Of a stretch of DNA of 64,000 nt, positions 18,930-28,627 are shown piece after piece. Location of the stretch: positions 186,001-250,000 of the forward strand of contig FOBR01000003.1 in NCBI GenBank assembly GCA_900109895.1, written 5' to 3'. Position 1 is the first letter of the stretch. Every line of letters starts with the position of its first letter. The notes beneath the pieces are model-generated. The model did no database searches. It saw nothing but the letters and a program-made list of their open reading frames with translations, and was not told where the DNA came from. The DNA comes from a bacterium A37T11 (lineage in GTDB: Bacteria > Bacteroidota > Bacteroidia > Sphingobacteriales > Sphingobacteriaceae). Both the position numbers and the translations under genes were made by a program.

Positions 18930-20114
18930 ATGGACGAAAATAGGTTTATAGAATTATTTGACCGCTATTATCAGCGGCAGGCCAGCCAGCCCGAAAAGGA
19001 TGAATGGCTGACCATGCTGCACAGCGGGCAATACGATGCCCTCCTTCAGGGACTCATCGATCAATACTATGGGCATTTTGCGCCCACCCAAAGCCCATTA
19101 ACCTCTAATCGGGAACGGAAACTGTTGGAGGAAATCCTATCCAATTACCCTTCCAAAGCAGAAACTCCTATAAAAGCGTTGCCACGTTTTATTCGTTATA
19201 AATGGTTGTTTAGAGCAGCAGCGGTATTAACCATTGGCATTGGCCTATTTTTTATGGTCCGTCAAGACAAGGCAGGTGCATTGTTAAGCTCTGATAAACC
19301 GGAAATCCAACCAGGATATAACCAAGCCACGCTGACCTTAGGTAATGGTACGAAAATAAACCTCGACAGCGCCAAAGCGGGAATACTAATCAATGACGAG
19401 GATATTCATTATGATGATGGTACAAAAATCCAGGTACCTATTCATCATTCACCACTCATCACTTATAATTCATTATCCACCCCGAAAGGGGGGCAATATC
19501 AGATCATATTAAGCGACGGTACCAAAGTCTGGCTCAATGCCGCATCGATATTAAAATATCCATCCCGATTTTCAGGAAATAAAAGAGAAGTTGAAATTAC
19601 CGGCGAAGCCTTCTTCGATGTAGCCCAAATAAAAGGTAAAGCATTTATCGTAAAAAGCAAGGGACAAGCGGTATATGTCCTGGGTACTTCTTTTAATATC
19701 TCGTCTTATGAAGGAGAAGAATCTGTCAGGACGACTCTCGTCAGTGGAGCCATACAGGTAGCAAATGGAGAAATCAGTCTTCCAACTTATTCCTATAAAG
19801 TATTAAAACCAGGCCAGCAAGCCATCAATACGAATGGCGAAATCAACGTAAAAAAGGTAGATGTTGAAACCGCCACCGCTTGGCTCCATGGTAAATTTAT
19901 CTTCGAAAACGAAACGTTGGGCGGCATCATGCGCCAAATAGCGCGTTGGTATAATGTTGAGGTTAGTTTTATGGATCCCAGTCTGGTCGCAGAAACTTTC
20001 GAGGGAATAATCACACGCTATAGCAACATTTCCGAAGTGCTAAACATGCTTGAAACAGCTGGAGACGTTAAATTTAGCATTAGTGGACATAAGGTGATTG
20101 TTGGTAGAAAATAA
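18930..20114 (+). CDS. FecR-family anti-sigma / sigma regulator
   Basis: 394 residues. There is an N-terminal cytoplasmic helix domain, then one membrane span (WLFRAAAVLTIGIGLFFMV, about 92-110). The periplasmic FecR domain includes TPKGGQYQIILSDGTKVWLN and ITGEAFFDVAQ, and a C-terminal DUF4974-type domain (FENETLGGIMRQIARWYNVE) ends the protein. It senses the STN domain of the SusC encoded downstream and controls the sigma factor upstream. The start is ATG 18930, just after AGGGGA. It is a paralogue of the FecR at 29344 but lacks that protein's repeat insertions. Confidence 0.93.
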   Translation: MDENRFIELFDRYYQRQASQPEKDEWLTMLHSGQYDALLQGLIDQYYGHFAPTQSPLTSNRERKLLEEILSNYPSKAETPIKALPRFIRYKWLFRAAAVLTIGIGLFFMVRQDKAGALLSSDKPEIQPGYNQATLTLGNGTKINLDSAKAGILINDEDIHYDDGTKIQVPIHHSPLITYNSLSTPKGGQYQIILSDGTKVWLNAASILKYPSRFSGNKREVEITGEAFFDVAQIKGKAFIVKSKGQAVYVLGTSFNISSYEGEESVRTTLVSGAIQVANGEISLPTYSYKVLKPGQQAINTNGEINVKKVDVETATAWLHGKFIFENETLGGIMRQIARWYNVEVSFMDPSLVAETFEGIITRYSNISEVLNMLETAGDVKFSISGHKVIVGRK

Positions 20115-20299
20115 TTGTTTTATTAAAATAATTAAGTTAAAACACTAATTGAGCAGACAAATGAAGCAAAAAGATACAACTTAGCCAAGACCAACCCCTG
20201 GGGGATAAACGAAAAGGTCAGGAACAGTGGCTTGTTCCTGACCAATAGCTTAAACCCCAAACAACTCTTCACTGGAATTTGAAATTTAAAAGCAAACAA
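20115..20299 (+). promoter_or_regulatory. Structured leader before STN-SusC, with perfect 11-bp hairpin
   Basis: GGTCAGGAACA (20216-20226) and TGTTCCTGACC (20233-20243) form a perfect 11-bp stem with the 6-nt loop GTGGCT. A smaller CCCC-TG-GGGG dyad lies just upstream. No T tract follows, so it is probably an mRNA leader element or protein site rather than a terminator. It sits 57 nt before the SusC start. Confidence 0.6.
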
Positions 20300-23200
20300 A
20301 TGTACAAAATTTTTACAGACAGCGATGTTATGCCTTTACGGCTGCATCAGAAAGTATTACGGGTTATGCGCATAACTACCCTCTTAGTTTTTATTACATT
20401 TATCCATGTCAGTGCATCCGGTTTGGCCCAAGAGGTTACGATTACGAATACACACATCAGTTTACGCGATCTATTTAGGGAAATCAATCGGCAAACTGGC
20501 TACGATTTTCTTTGGTCTGCCAAAAGTATCCCCCCCAGCACTGCGGTTTCAGTAAACCTACACCGACAAAATCTATCAGTTGCATTAGAACAAATATTTA
20601 GTGATTTACCCATAGCCTATAGTGTGGAAGGGCAAAAAATTATTGTAAAAGAAAAAAGCGTAATTGGGGCTATCCGGGATGCTTTCGGGCTGAGTAACCG
20701 TTCGTCCTTTAATACGCCGGCCCAAAATGCTATCACCTTCCGGGTGCTTGACCCTGAAAGCAAACCGCTCAGAGGCGCCTCTTTCTCCTCTCTTTCATCC
20801 AAGAACACGACCTTTCTGGGAGTAACGAATGCTGAGGGTGTGCTCTCACTTTCTGTTTCGTCGGGAGACCGAATCCGGGTTAGTTTTATCGGATTCGAAC
20901 CGTACGCTTTCAGTATTACTGACGACATCCTGAAAATGGGGACTTTCCATTTATCCCTAAAGAGAAGTACATCTAACCTTGATCAGGTACAAGTTATTGG
21001 TTATGGCTCAGACACGAAACGGTTTTCTGTTGGATCCGTTTCGAACGTTACTGCAGAGCAAATAGAAAATCAACCCGTGACCAATGTGTTGCTGGCACTT
21101 CAGGGGCAGGCAGCGGGGCTCGCTATGAATGCCACCAGTGGCGTACCAGGCTCCAGGGTACAGCTTCAGATTAGAGGACAAAACACGATCAGGGGCGACG
21201 CTTCGTTCAAACCCTATGATCAGCCGTTGTTCATTATCGACGGAACACCATTTGCTCCACAAAATAATAATATCAGCCAATTGAGTAATTTGGCAACCGG
21301 ATCAAGTTTTAATGGAGGTATCAGCCAGTCAATAGGTATGAGCCCTTTTAACGGAATTAACCCAATGGATATTTCGAGTGTCAGCATCTTGAAGGATGCG
21401 GATGCCACTTCCATCTATGGAACGCAGGGATCTAACGGCGTGGTTATTATTACGACAAAAAGGGGGGCAGCTGGAAAAACCAATTTTAATTTTACAACCA
21501 ATACGAGCTTTAATACGGCTGCCCGAACATTGAATCTGATGAACACACAGCAATATCTTCAGGTGCGCAAGGATGCTTTTGCGGCAGACGGTACAACCCC
21601 TACTGCTAGTCCTGGCCCTACCTATGCTCCCGATTTGTTCATCTTTGACCAGAATAAATATACCGACTGGCAGAAGCTCCTATTTGGAAACACTTCCAGT
21701 AATTCCGATTTTCATGGCAGCCTATCTGGTGGTACCTTAAATAATACTTTCCTGGTTTCAGCAGGTTACACCAAGAGCAATTATAATTTTCCAGGAGACA
21801 GTTATTCCAACAACCGGATGACCTTGCATAGTGCCCTACATCACAATTCATCCGACAACCATTTTTCCATAGATCTTATCACAGACTATGGCTATGGTCA
21901 GAATAATTCGCCCGGATTTGGAGGTGCACAAAAAGTATTGTTACCACCCAATTTGCCCGACCTATTGGATGCAGACCAAAATCTTTTGTGGAGTTATAAC
22001 GGTGTAAGCTTGAGTAGCTACCAATTCTATTCATATTTAAAAAGAAAGGTATTATTACAGAATTATAACCTGAGCAATACACTTCGTTTCAGTTATAAAA
22101 TCTTTTCCGGCTTGAACATCAGTGTAAATATGGGTCAAAGCCGCAATACTTCTGATGAGCGGTATCAGAATCCTGCCGCTTCCCAGAACCCTGCCTATCC
22201 TAATCCCACAGCCCAGTTTGCTAATATGAAGTATCAATCTATCAACATAGAGCCGCAAATAGATTATACATTTACGGTGGGAAAGGGAGAATTTGCCGCA
22301 TTGCTGGGTGGCAGTTATAAAAAAAATACCAGTAACAGTAACAGCTTGTCAGGAACTGGCTATGCTAATGATAATTTTCTAGGGTCTATCAACGGAGCGT
22401 CAACCGTGTCTTCTTATGATCGTGCTGACATTTATAAATACAGCGCTGGATTTGCCAGGCTGAAGTATATCTATGACCATAAATATATTGTAAGCCTAAC
22501 CGGAAGAAGAGACGGATCCAGTAATTTTGGCTTGGGTCATCAGTTCGGAAATTTTGGTTCCGTAGGTGCCGGCTGGATCTTTTCTGAGGAAAAAGCCTTT
22601 AAAATCACTTTACCTTTTATCAGCTACGGAAAGCTTTCAGGAAGCTACGGTACCAGCGGGTCTGACGGTATATCCTCATATCAGTATCAGGCCTTCTGGC
22701 AACCGGTGGGTTATGTGCCGGCTTTTCAAGGAAACCGTCCCAATCTTCCCATTAACTTTTACAACCCAGACTACAGCTGGGCATTAAAGAAATCGTTGAA
22801 TGTGGCAATGGATCTTGGTTTTTTCAACGACAGGTTGCTTTTGAATGCCACCTTTTACCGGAATAGGGAAGGTAACCAACTGGTGATGTACCCGCTTGCC
22901 ATCCAGGCAGGGTTTTCATCGGTGCTACAAAATATGCCTGCTGAAGTGCAGAACAAAGGATGGGAATTTTCCCTGAATTCTACCAATATTAAAGGTGAAG
23001 ATTTCAGATGGACGACAAACTTCAATATCTCTTTTAATCGCAATAAACTGTTGTCTTTCCCCAATTTAGAAACTTCATCTTATAGCACGCAATACGTGAT
23101 TGGTGAGCCAACATCTGTTATTATGAGTTATAGGTACAAGGGAGTAAACTCATCCTCAGGTCTGTTTGAGTTTTATAATAAAGATGGTGATTTGACAAGT

Positions 23201-23755
23201 AGCCCAAATTACGGTTTGTTTTCAAAGGGAGGAGACCAATTGCCCATTACCAACCTGGAAGTTAAATATATGGGTGGCATTGGAAATGCTTTTTCCTATA
23301 AACGCGTAAAGCTTTTTTTATTTTTTCAGTTCGCCAGCCAGATGGCGCCAAATTACCTTTCCAAGATCTATCAAAGCAATTATCAGCCAGGCCGCGCTAT
23401 AAGCAACTTGCCGGTAGCCGCGCTGGATTACTGGAAGGAACCGGGTGATCATACCACATTACAGCGGCTTTCGGCTAGCTCGTCTTCAGCTGCAGCCGAT
23501 GCTATATCAGCCTTCCTTTCTTCCACAGGGGCTTATAGCGATGATACGTATTTACGCTTAAAAACAATGTCATTGTCTTATTCCTTGCCAGAAACAGGGC
23601 TAAAAAAAATAGGCATAAAGAATGGCAGTATTTTTATCAACGCCCAGAACTTACTAACCTTTACCAACTATAAGGTGGGAGATCCGGAACAGTTTGACTT
23701 AACAGCAGTGCCATTACAACGCACGGTGGCCATTGGATTAAATTTTAATCTCTAA
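20300..23755 (+). CDS. SusC/RagA transporter with STN signalling domain
   Basis: About 1151 residues from ATG 20300; a TTG at 20279 is in frame. The signal peptide ends near SASGLAQ. Then come an STN (secretin/TonB) domain (VTITNTHISLRDLFREINRQ to KIIVKEK, about 45-118), a carboxypeptidase-D-like domain, and the plug with QGQAAGLAMN, IRGQNTIRG, LFIIDGTPFAP and SIYGTQGSNGVVIITT. The beta-barrel ends in IGLNFNL. The plug has a longer IDG-loop insert (PQNNNISQLSNLATGSSFNG, about 320-345) than the simple SusC at 7356. STN plus the sigma/FecR pair upstream means transport is tied to transcription. The substrate is unknown. Confidence 0.93.
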   Translation: MYKIFTDSDVMPLRLHQKVLRVMRITTLLVFITFIHVSASGLAQEVTITNTHISLRDLFREINRQTGYDFLWSAKSIPPSTAVSVNLHRQNLSVALEQIFSDLPIAYSVEGQKIIVKEKSVIGAIRDAFGLSNRSSFNTPAQNAITFRVLDPESKPLRGASFSSLSSKNTTFLGVTNAEGVLSLSVSSGDRIRVSFIGFEPYAFSITDDILKMGTFHLSLKRSTSNLDQVQVIGYGSDTKRFSVGSVSNVTAEQIENQPVTNVLLALQGQAAGLAMNATSGVPGSRVQLQIRGQNTIRGDASFKPYDQPLFIIDGTPFAPQNNNISQLSNLATGSSFNGGISQSIGMSPFNGINPMDISSVSILKDADATSIYGTQGSNGVVIITTKRGAAGKTNFNFTTNTSFNTAARTLNLMNTQQYLQVRKDAFAADGTTPTASPGPTYAPDLFIFDQNKYTDWQKLLFGNTSSNSDFHGSLSGGTLNNTFLVSAGYTKSNYNFPGDSYSNNRMTLHSALHHNSSDNHFSIDLITDYGYGQNNSPGFGGAQKVLLPPNLPDLLDADQNLLWSYNGVSLSSYQFYSYLKRKVLLQNYNLSNTLRFSYKIFSGLNISVNMGQSRNTSDERYQNPAASQNPAYPNPTAQFANMKYQSINIEPQIDYTFTVGKGEFAALLGGSYKKNTSNSNSLSGTGYANDNFLGSINGASTVSSYDRADIYKYSAGFARLKYIYDHKYIVSLTGRRDGSSNFGLGHQFGNFGSVGAGWIFSEEKAFKITLPFISYGKLSGSYGTSGSDGISSYQYQAFWQPVGYVPAFQGNRPNLPINFYNPDYSWALKKSLNVAMDLGFFNDRLLLNATFYRNREGNQLVMYPLAIQAGFSSVLQNMPAEVQNKGWEFSLNSTNIKGEDFRWTTNFNISFNRNKLLSFPNLETSSYSTQYVIGEPTSVIMSYRYKGVNSSSGLFEFYNKDGDLTSSPNYGLFSKGGDQLPITNLEVKYMGGIGNAFSYKRVKLFLFFQFASQMAPNYLSKIYQSNYQPGRAISNLPVAALDYWKEPGDHTTLQRLSASSSSAAADAISAFLSSTGAYSDDTYLRLKTMSLSYSLPETGLKKIGIKNGSIFINAQNLLTFTNYKVGDPEQFDLTAVPLQRTVAIGLNFNL

Positions 23756-23767
23756 TTATTGATCATC

Positions 23768-25207
23768 ATGAAAAAGACAGTTTTCTGTAAATATATCTTA
23801 ATCATTGAGCTGATGTGTGTACTAGCCACAGCAAGCTCTTGCTCTAAGCTGATTGAAATACCGGGTAACCCACCAACAAAAATTACTGAAACGCAACAAT
23901 TTGCGGATAGCGCCACCACGATGACCGCTGTTGCTGGAGTTTATAGTTATCCCAACAATGGTGGCGGTGGCTTTACGTTCAATGACGGCCTTCTCTCCTG
24001 GACAAGCGGACTCTCTTCCGATGAGCTTTCAGCCACCAGTTCCACGGCCCTGGATTTCTTTAATTACAGCCTCACAGGCCTTAACTCAACAGTATTAAAG
24101 CTTTGGAGCAACCCCTATACCGGCTTATACATCGTGAATACCGTACTGGGACAGGTGTCGCAGAGCAGCACGTTGTCTATATCTTTCAAGAAGCAGATCA
24201 TAGCGGAAATGAAGGTTGTAAGGGCATTGTATTATTTTAATCTGGTCAATCTGTTTGGTGAAGTCCCGTTGGTCCTTACTAACGATTATGCGACCACCTC
24301 TTTGTTGCCACGGGCTTCTGTGGATGAAGTGTATGCGCAGATCCTAAAAGACCTGGACGAGGCACAACAGGATTTGCCCGTCAGTTATCCTTCGGCAGGC
24401 AGAATGCGGCCAAACAAGCACGTAGCACAGGCTTTTCTAGCCAAAGTTTATCTATACCGCCAAGATTGGCACGCAGCAGCGGAGGCAGCCACGATGGTAA
24501 TCGATAACGCTGGTGGTTTATATCAACTGGAACCGAATCTGGGCCGGGTTTTCCTTGACGGAAGCGTAGAGGCCATCTGGCAATTGGCTGCGGCCAATAG
24601 TAGTAATAACGTATCCGTTCAGGACGCATTGAATTTCATCCCTTACTCCAGTGGAATTTTTCCCACGTATACATTGACATCCAATCTGCTCCACGCTTTT
24701 GAGGATGGGGATTTACGTAAGCAAAATTGGGTAGGAACGGCCGTCGTGGCAGGTAATGCGGATAGCTACTATCCATATAAGTATAAAAACCGTATTATTA
24801 ATACGGAGAGTACGGAGGATTTCATGATCTTCCGGTTAGCTGAACAATACCTGATCCGTGCGGAGGCACGCATCCATTTAGGTGATATTGCAGCCGCTGT
24901 AGACGATCTGAACGTTATTCGTGGCAGGTCAAGGGCCACGGTCACCGCTGAGAACCCCAGTCCGTTGCCCGATCTGGATGAGACATTGTCTGAGACTGCT
25001 GCGATGGATGCGGTTATGAAAGAACGGCAAACCGAGCTTTTTACAGAATGGGGCCAACGCTGGTTTGACCTGAAACGGACCGGTACGGCCGATGCAGTGT
25101 TGGGTGCAGGAAAAACCGGCTGGGTACCCGATGCCTCCCTTTATCCCGTACCGCAGGCACAAAGAGATAAGAATCCGTACTTGACCCAAAATGCAGGATA
25201 CCAATAA
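23768..25207 (+). CDS. SusD/RagB-type lipoprotein
   Basis: 479 residues from ATG 23768 (a TTG at 23759 is in frame), 12 nt after SusC. The lipoprotein signal has lipobox TASSC. SusD features are present: VRALYYFNLVNLFGEVPLV, RPNKHVAQAFLAKVYLYRQ, EDFMIFRLAEQYLIRAEARI (in pieces), KERQTELFTEWGQRWFDLKR and the C-terminal NPYLTQNAGYQ. It is the surface lid of the SusC encoded upstream. Its TAA shares one base with the next start (TAATG), linking it tightly to the ABC genes. Confidence 0.93.
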   Translation: MKKTVFCKYILIIELMCVLATASSCSKLIEIPGNPPTKITETQQFADSATTMTAVAGVYSYPNNGGGGFTFNDGLLSWTSGLSSDELSATSSTALDFFNYSLTGLNSTVLKLWSNPYTGLYIVNTVLGQVSQSSTLSISFKKQIIAEMKVVRALYYFNLVNLFGEVPLVLTNDYATTSLLPRASVDEVYAQILKDLDEAQQDLPVSYPSAGRMRPNKHVAQAFLAKVYLYRQDWHAAAEAATMVIDNAGGLYQLEPNLGRVFLDGSVEAIWQLAAANSSNNVSVQDALNFIPYSSGIFPTYTLTSNLLHAFEDGDLRKQNWVGTAVVAGNADSYYPYKYKNRIINTESTEDFMIFRLAEQYLIRAEARIHLGDIAAAVDDLNVIRGRSRATVTAENPSPLPDLDETLSETAAMDAVMKERQTELFTEWGQRWFDLKRTGTADAVLGAGKTGWVPDASLYPVPQAQRDKNPYLTQNAGYQ

Positions 25208-26160
25208 TGTCAAACAATAATTCATTTATGAATGAACCCCTCGTTAAAATTGAGAAGCTCTCGCACCGGTATAGCCGAGCGTGGGCCATCCGGGATATTA
25301 ACTTGGAAATCGGCCACCGAGGTATCGTGGGTTTGCTAGGTTCCAATGGTGCTGGCAAGTCAACTACCATGAATATCTTATGCGGAGCCTTGCACCAAAC
25401 CGAAGGGCAGGTATATATAAACGGTTTGAGCATGAGCGAATATCCGAAGGAAGCCAAGAAATACATTGGCTTTCTGCCACAGAACCCACCCCTGTATACG
25501 GACTTCACGGTGGATGAATACCTGGCATACTGTGCCGGGCTCAGGCGCATGGAAAAGTCGGCCATCAGGCCCGCCATGGACGAAGCCAAGGATCGCTGTG
25601 GCATCAGCCATTTCAGTCAGCGGCTCATTGGTAACCTGTCCGGGGGCTACCGCCAGCGGGTGGGCATTGCCCAGGCCATCATCCATCATCCGAAAGTGGT
25701 GGTGCTGGACGAGCCCACCAACGGACTGGACCCTAACCAGATCATTGAAGTCCGGGCACTCATTAAAGAGATTGCTGAAGACCGGCTGGTCATCTTTTCT
25801 TCGCATATCCTATCAGAAATACAGTTGCTATGCCAGGAAATCCGGATGATCGAAGGCGGTAGGATCGTATTTTCTGACACCATGGATGCCTTTAATAACT
25901 ACGTGGAGCCGCACAGTGTGGTGATGCATTTGGAAAACCCGCCGTCGGAAGCCAGTATCCTTGCCATTACCGGGGTAACAAGGTCTGAGTACCTAACCCC
26001 ACGCCAGGTGCGGGTGCATTTTGATGGGGACCAGGAGATCTGTGAACGGCTAATTGCTGCGAGTGTGCAGCAGGGCTGGCGCATGCGCGAGATTAGCTTG
26101 GATAAAACTGCCCTCGACGAGATTTTCAAACAATTGTCCAACACTAAATCAACGCAATAA
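25207..26160 (+). CDS. GldA-like ABC transporter ATP-binding protein
   Basis: 317 residues. Walker A is GSNGAGKST (about 46), the signature NLSGGYRQRVGIAQA, and Walker B VVVLDEPTNGLDP with the H-loop in FSSHILSE. It resembles the GldA type of ABC-2 exporter ATPases. It starts within the stop of SusD (TAATG) and is followed 6 nt later by the membrane partner. It would power the GldF-GldG-like permease below. A role in gliding is not implied: GldA-like sets are also found in non-gliding members of the phylum. Confidence 0.9.
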   Translation: MSNNNSFMNEPLVKIEKLSHRYSRAWAIRDINLEIGHRGIVGLLGSNGAGKSTTMNILCGALHQTEGQVYINGLSMSEYPKEAKKYIGFLPQNPPLYTDFTVDEYLAYCAGLRRMEKSAIRPAMDEAKDRCGISHFSQRLIGNLSGGYRQRVGIAQAIIHHPKVVVLDEPTNGLDPNQIIEVRALIKEIAEDRLVIFSSHILSEIQLLCQEIRMIEGGRIVFSDTMDAFNNYVEPHSVVMHLENPPSEASILAITGVTRSEYLTPRQVRVHFDGDQEICERLIAASVQQGWRMREISLDKTALDEIFKQLSNTKSTQ

Positions 26161-26166
26161 GTAATA

Positions 26167-28551
26167 ATGAAAATTATCATAAAAATAGCTAAGGCAGAGC
26201 TGCGTAACCTATTTTATTCTCCTATAGCCTGGTTTTTACTGATTGTGTTCTTGGTGCAGTGCGGTATGGCCTATCTAAATTTGCTTGACAGTAGCGCGAG
26301 AACGCAGGAAATTGGTGGCAGGGGTTTGCAATACATGAATGACCTTACCCAGCGGATCTTTCTGGAACGTGGTGGGTTATTTAGTAACGTTATGGAAAAA
26401 CTTTATCTCTATATTCCATTGCTTAGCATGGGGCTCATTAGCCGGGAGATGGGTAGTGGAACCATTAAGTTACTGTATTCATCCCCTATTAGCGTGGTGG
26501 AGATCGTACTAGGGAAATATTTGGCCATGATGGCCTACAGCTTACTGATGAGCACAGTAATCGGTATTTTCATGGTTTCTGGTATGTTTAACATTCAGTC
26601 GCCGGATGGCGGTATGTTGCTCAGCGGCGCGCTGGGTTTTTATCTATTGTTATGTGCCTACTCGGCGATCGGCTTGTTTATGTCCTGCTTGAGTACGTAT
26701 CAGGTGGTGGCAGCAGTCAGTACCTTTGTCATGATCGGCATTCTGAGTTACGTCGGTACATTGTGGCAAGACATTGATTTTGTGCGGGACCTTACCTATT
26801 TTCTGTCGATAGCAGGGCGTACGGAACACATGCTCATGGGGCTGATCACGAGCAAGGATCTTATTTATTTTCTGTTGATCATTTTTATTTTTGTAGCCTT
26901 CACCATCCTGAAATTGCAGTCGGGCATGGAGTCTAAAGGAGGAACAATCAAAACAGCCCGCTATGCCGGCGTTTTAATCATAGCGCTGCTCATCGGTTAC
27001 ATCAGCTCCCGGCCAGGCTTAATTACTTATTATGATGCCACAGCTAACAAAAATCAAACCCTGACGCCCAATGCACAGCAAATTATTAAAGAACTGGGCA
27101 ATGAGCCCTTGGAGATTACTGCCTACAACAACTTGCTGGGGAATTATTACTACCTTGGATTGCCGGAACTACGCAATCAAAACATGTCCAGATGGGAGCC
27201 ATATATACGTTTCAAGAGCACTATTAAGCTTAAGTATGTCAATTATTATGACAGTACTTATGAAGAAAACAGCTACATAAGCCGTCAATATCCTGGAAAA
27301 AGCCTTAAGCAAGTAGCCGAACAGATCGCAAAAAGTTCAGATATTGATTTAAGTCAGTTTTTGACACCAGAGCAGATCCATCAAAAAATTGACCTGAAAC
27401 CCGAGCTGAACCGCTTTGTGATGCAGCTGAAATGGAAAGGTCACAGCACCTTCTTGCGTATTTTTAATGACATGCAGGTCTGGCCCAGTGAAACCGAAGT
27501 GGCTGCCGCCTTTAAACGCATACAGCAAGCTAAACTACCGAAGATCGGTTTCGTAATAGGCGACCTGGAGCGAGATATCGACAAACTGGGCGATCGGGAC
27601 TATAAGGCCCTGACTAACCTGCCAACCTTCAGGAACTCGCTGATCAACCAAGGTTTTGATGTGGATACAGTCTTGTTGGAAGGAGCGGCCATCCCAGCTG
27701 ATATCGCTGCGCTTGTCATCGCCGACCCAAAGATCCCTTTCAGCACGGAAGCTATGTACAAACTGACGCAGTACATTGACCTTGGTGGCAACCTGCTTAT
27801 CGCAGGCGAACCCGGCAAACAGGATGTACTCAATAGCCTGCTTACGCTCCTAGGTGTAAAAATGATGGCTGGTACCCTTATCCAGGAAAGTAAGGAATTT
27901 GCGCCAAATCTGGTCACACCGCAACTTACAGCGGCTGTTGCAACCTTTTCCAAGCGGCTGGCCCAGCGTGCTGCAGACAGTGCTCAGGTTTCCATGCCAA
28001 GTGCCGCGGGTCTCAGCTATACACCCGGCAGCGGTTTCCAGGTAAAACCATTATTACTCACCGATGCGAAGCACAGTTGGAACCGGATGAAACCACTTAA
28101 CCTGGACGAGGTGACCAGTGCCAGTACCGGAAGTATTCCGATGGGTGGAGGCATGGGAAGGCGGACCTTTGCCCGCGCTGCCGGTACAGCTACCTTTTCG
28201 GCTGCCGATGGGGACGTAAAAGGATCTATCCCGGTCATGCTTAGCCTAAGCCGGACGGTGAATAGAAAGGAACAGCGCATCATCATTGCCGGAGATGCAG
28301 ACTTCATGAGCAATACGGAATTGCAGCGTAATAATATGCGCACTGCTAATTTTGAGCTGAGCACCGGCATTTTCAGTTGGCTGACTGGCGGTCAGTTTCC
28401 GATTGACACCTCCAGGCCTGAATCCAAAGACAAGCGGGTCAATGTGAGTACCGATGATGTGGCTCATTTAAAGATCATCTATTTGTGGGTATTGCCAGGG
28501 TTGCTGCTTGCGGTAGGCGCTATACTGCTGATCCGGCGGAAAAGGAAATAA
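26167..28551 (+). CDS. GldF-GldG fusion: ABC-2 permease plus auxiliary domain
   Basis: 794 residues. Residues 1-260 are an ABC-2-type permease with six hydrophobic segments (WFLLIVFLVQCGMAYLNL, MGLISREMGSGTIKLLYSSP with the conserved E-GT, then more). Residues ~275-760 are the GldG-like periplasmic domain (ITYYDATANKNQTLTPNAQQ, LVIADPKIPFSTEAMYKLTQYIDLGGNLLIAGEP, in pieces), closed by a C-terminal membrane helix and RRKRK. In flavobacterial gliding systems GldF and GldG are separate proteins; here they are fused, as often seen in Sphingobacteria. Co-transcription with SusC/SusD suggests export or membrane remodelling linked to nutrient uptake. The cargo is unknown. Confidence 0.85.
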   Translation: MKIIIKIAKAELRNLFYSPIAWFLLIVFLVQCGMAYLNLLDSSARTQEIGGRGLQYMNDLTQRIFLERGGLFSNVMEKLYLYIPLLSMGLISREMGSGTIKLLYSSPISVVEIVLGKYLAMMAYSLLMSTVIGIFMVSGMFNIQSPDGGMLLSGALGFYLLLCAYSAIGLFMSCLSTYQVVAAVSTFVMIGILSYVGTLWQDIDFVRDLTYFLSIAGRTEHMLMGLITSKDLIYFLLIIFIFVAFTILKLQSGMESKGGTIKTARYAGVLIIALLIGYISSRPGLITYYDATANKNQTLTPNAQQIIKELGNEPLEITAYNNLLGNYYYLGLPELRNQNMSRWEPYIRFKSTIKLKYVNYYDSTYEENSYISRQYPGKSLKQVAEQIAKSSDIDLSQFLTPEQIHQKIDLKPELNRFVMQLKWKGHSTFLRIFNDMQVWPSETEVAAAFKRIQQAKLPKIGFVIGDLERDIDKLGDRDYKALTNLPTFRNSLINQGFDVDTVLLEGAAIPADIAALVIADPKIPFSTEAMYKLTQYIDLGGNLLIAGEPGKQDVLNSLLTLLGVKMMAGTLIQESKEFAPNLVTPQLTAAVATFSKRLAQRAADSAQVSMPSAAGLSYTPGSGFQVKPLLLTDAKHSWNRMKPLNLDEVTSASTGSIPMGGGMGRRTFARAAGTATFSAADGDVKGSIPVMLSLSRTVNRKEQRIIIAGDADFMSNTELQRNNMRTANFELSTGIFSWLTGGQFPIDTSRPESKDKRVNVSTDDVAHLKIIYLWVLPGLLLAVGAILLIRRKRK

Positions 28552-28572
28552 CGTTGTTTCCATAAAAAAAAT

Positions 28573-28594
28573 AATAGCGAGCTATTACTTTTTT
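28573..28594 (+). terminator. Rho-independent terminator after the SusCD-ABC operon
   Basis: TAATAG-CGAG-CTATTA followed by CTTTTTT, and preceded by a run of A, so it may work in both directions. It separates the first signalling unit from the second. Confidence 0.75.
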
Positions 28595-28597
28595 ACC

Positions 28598-28605
28598 TAG
28601 CTTTG
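28598..28605 (+). promoter_or_regulatory. Candidate -7 box of the second ECF sigma gene
   Basis: TAGCTTTG matches TAnnTTTG exactly, 22 nt before the ATG at 28628. No TTTG lies 19-21 nt upstream, because the terminator hairpin occupies that place. Weak on its own. Confidence 0.4.
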
Positions 28606-28627
28606 TGTGTCTTATGCATCAATACAC

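Noticed and set aside
25041-25604. 187-codon minus-strand frame
   Set aside because: Lies opposite the end of SusD and the GldA-like gene; pure shadow.
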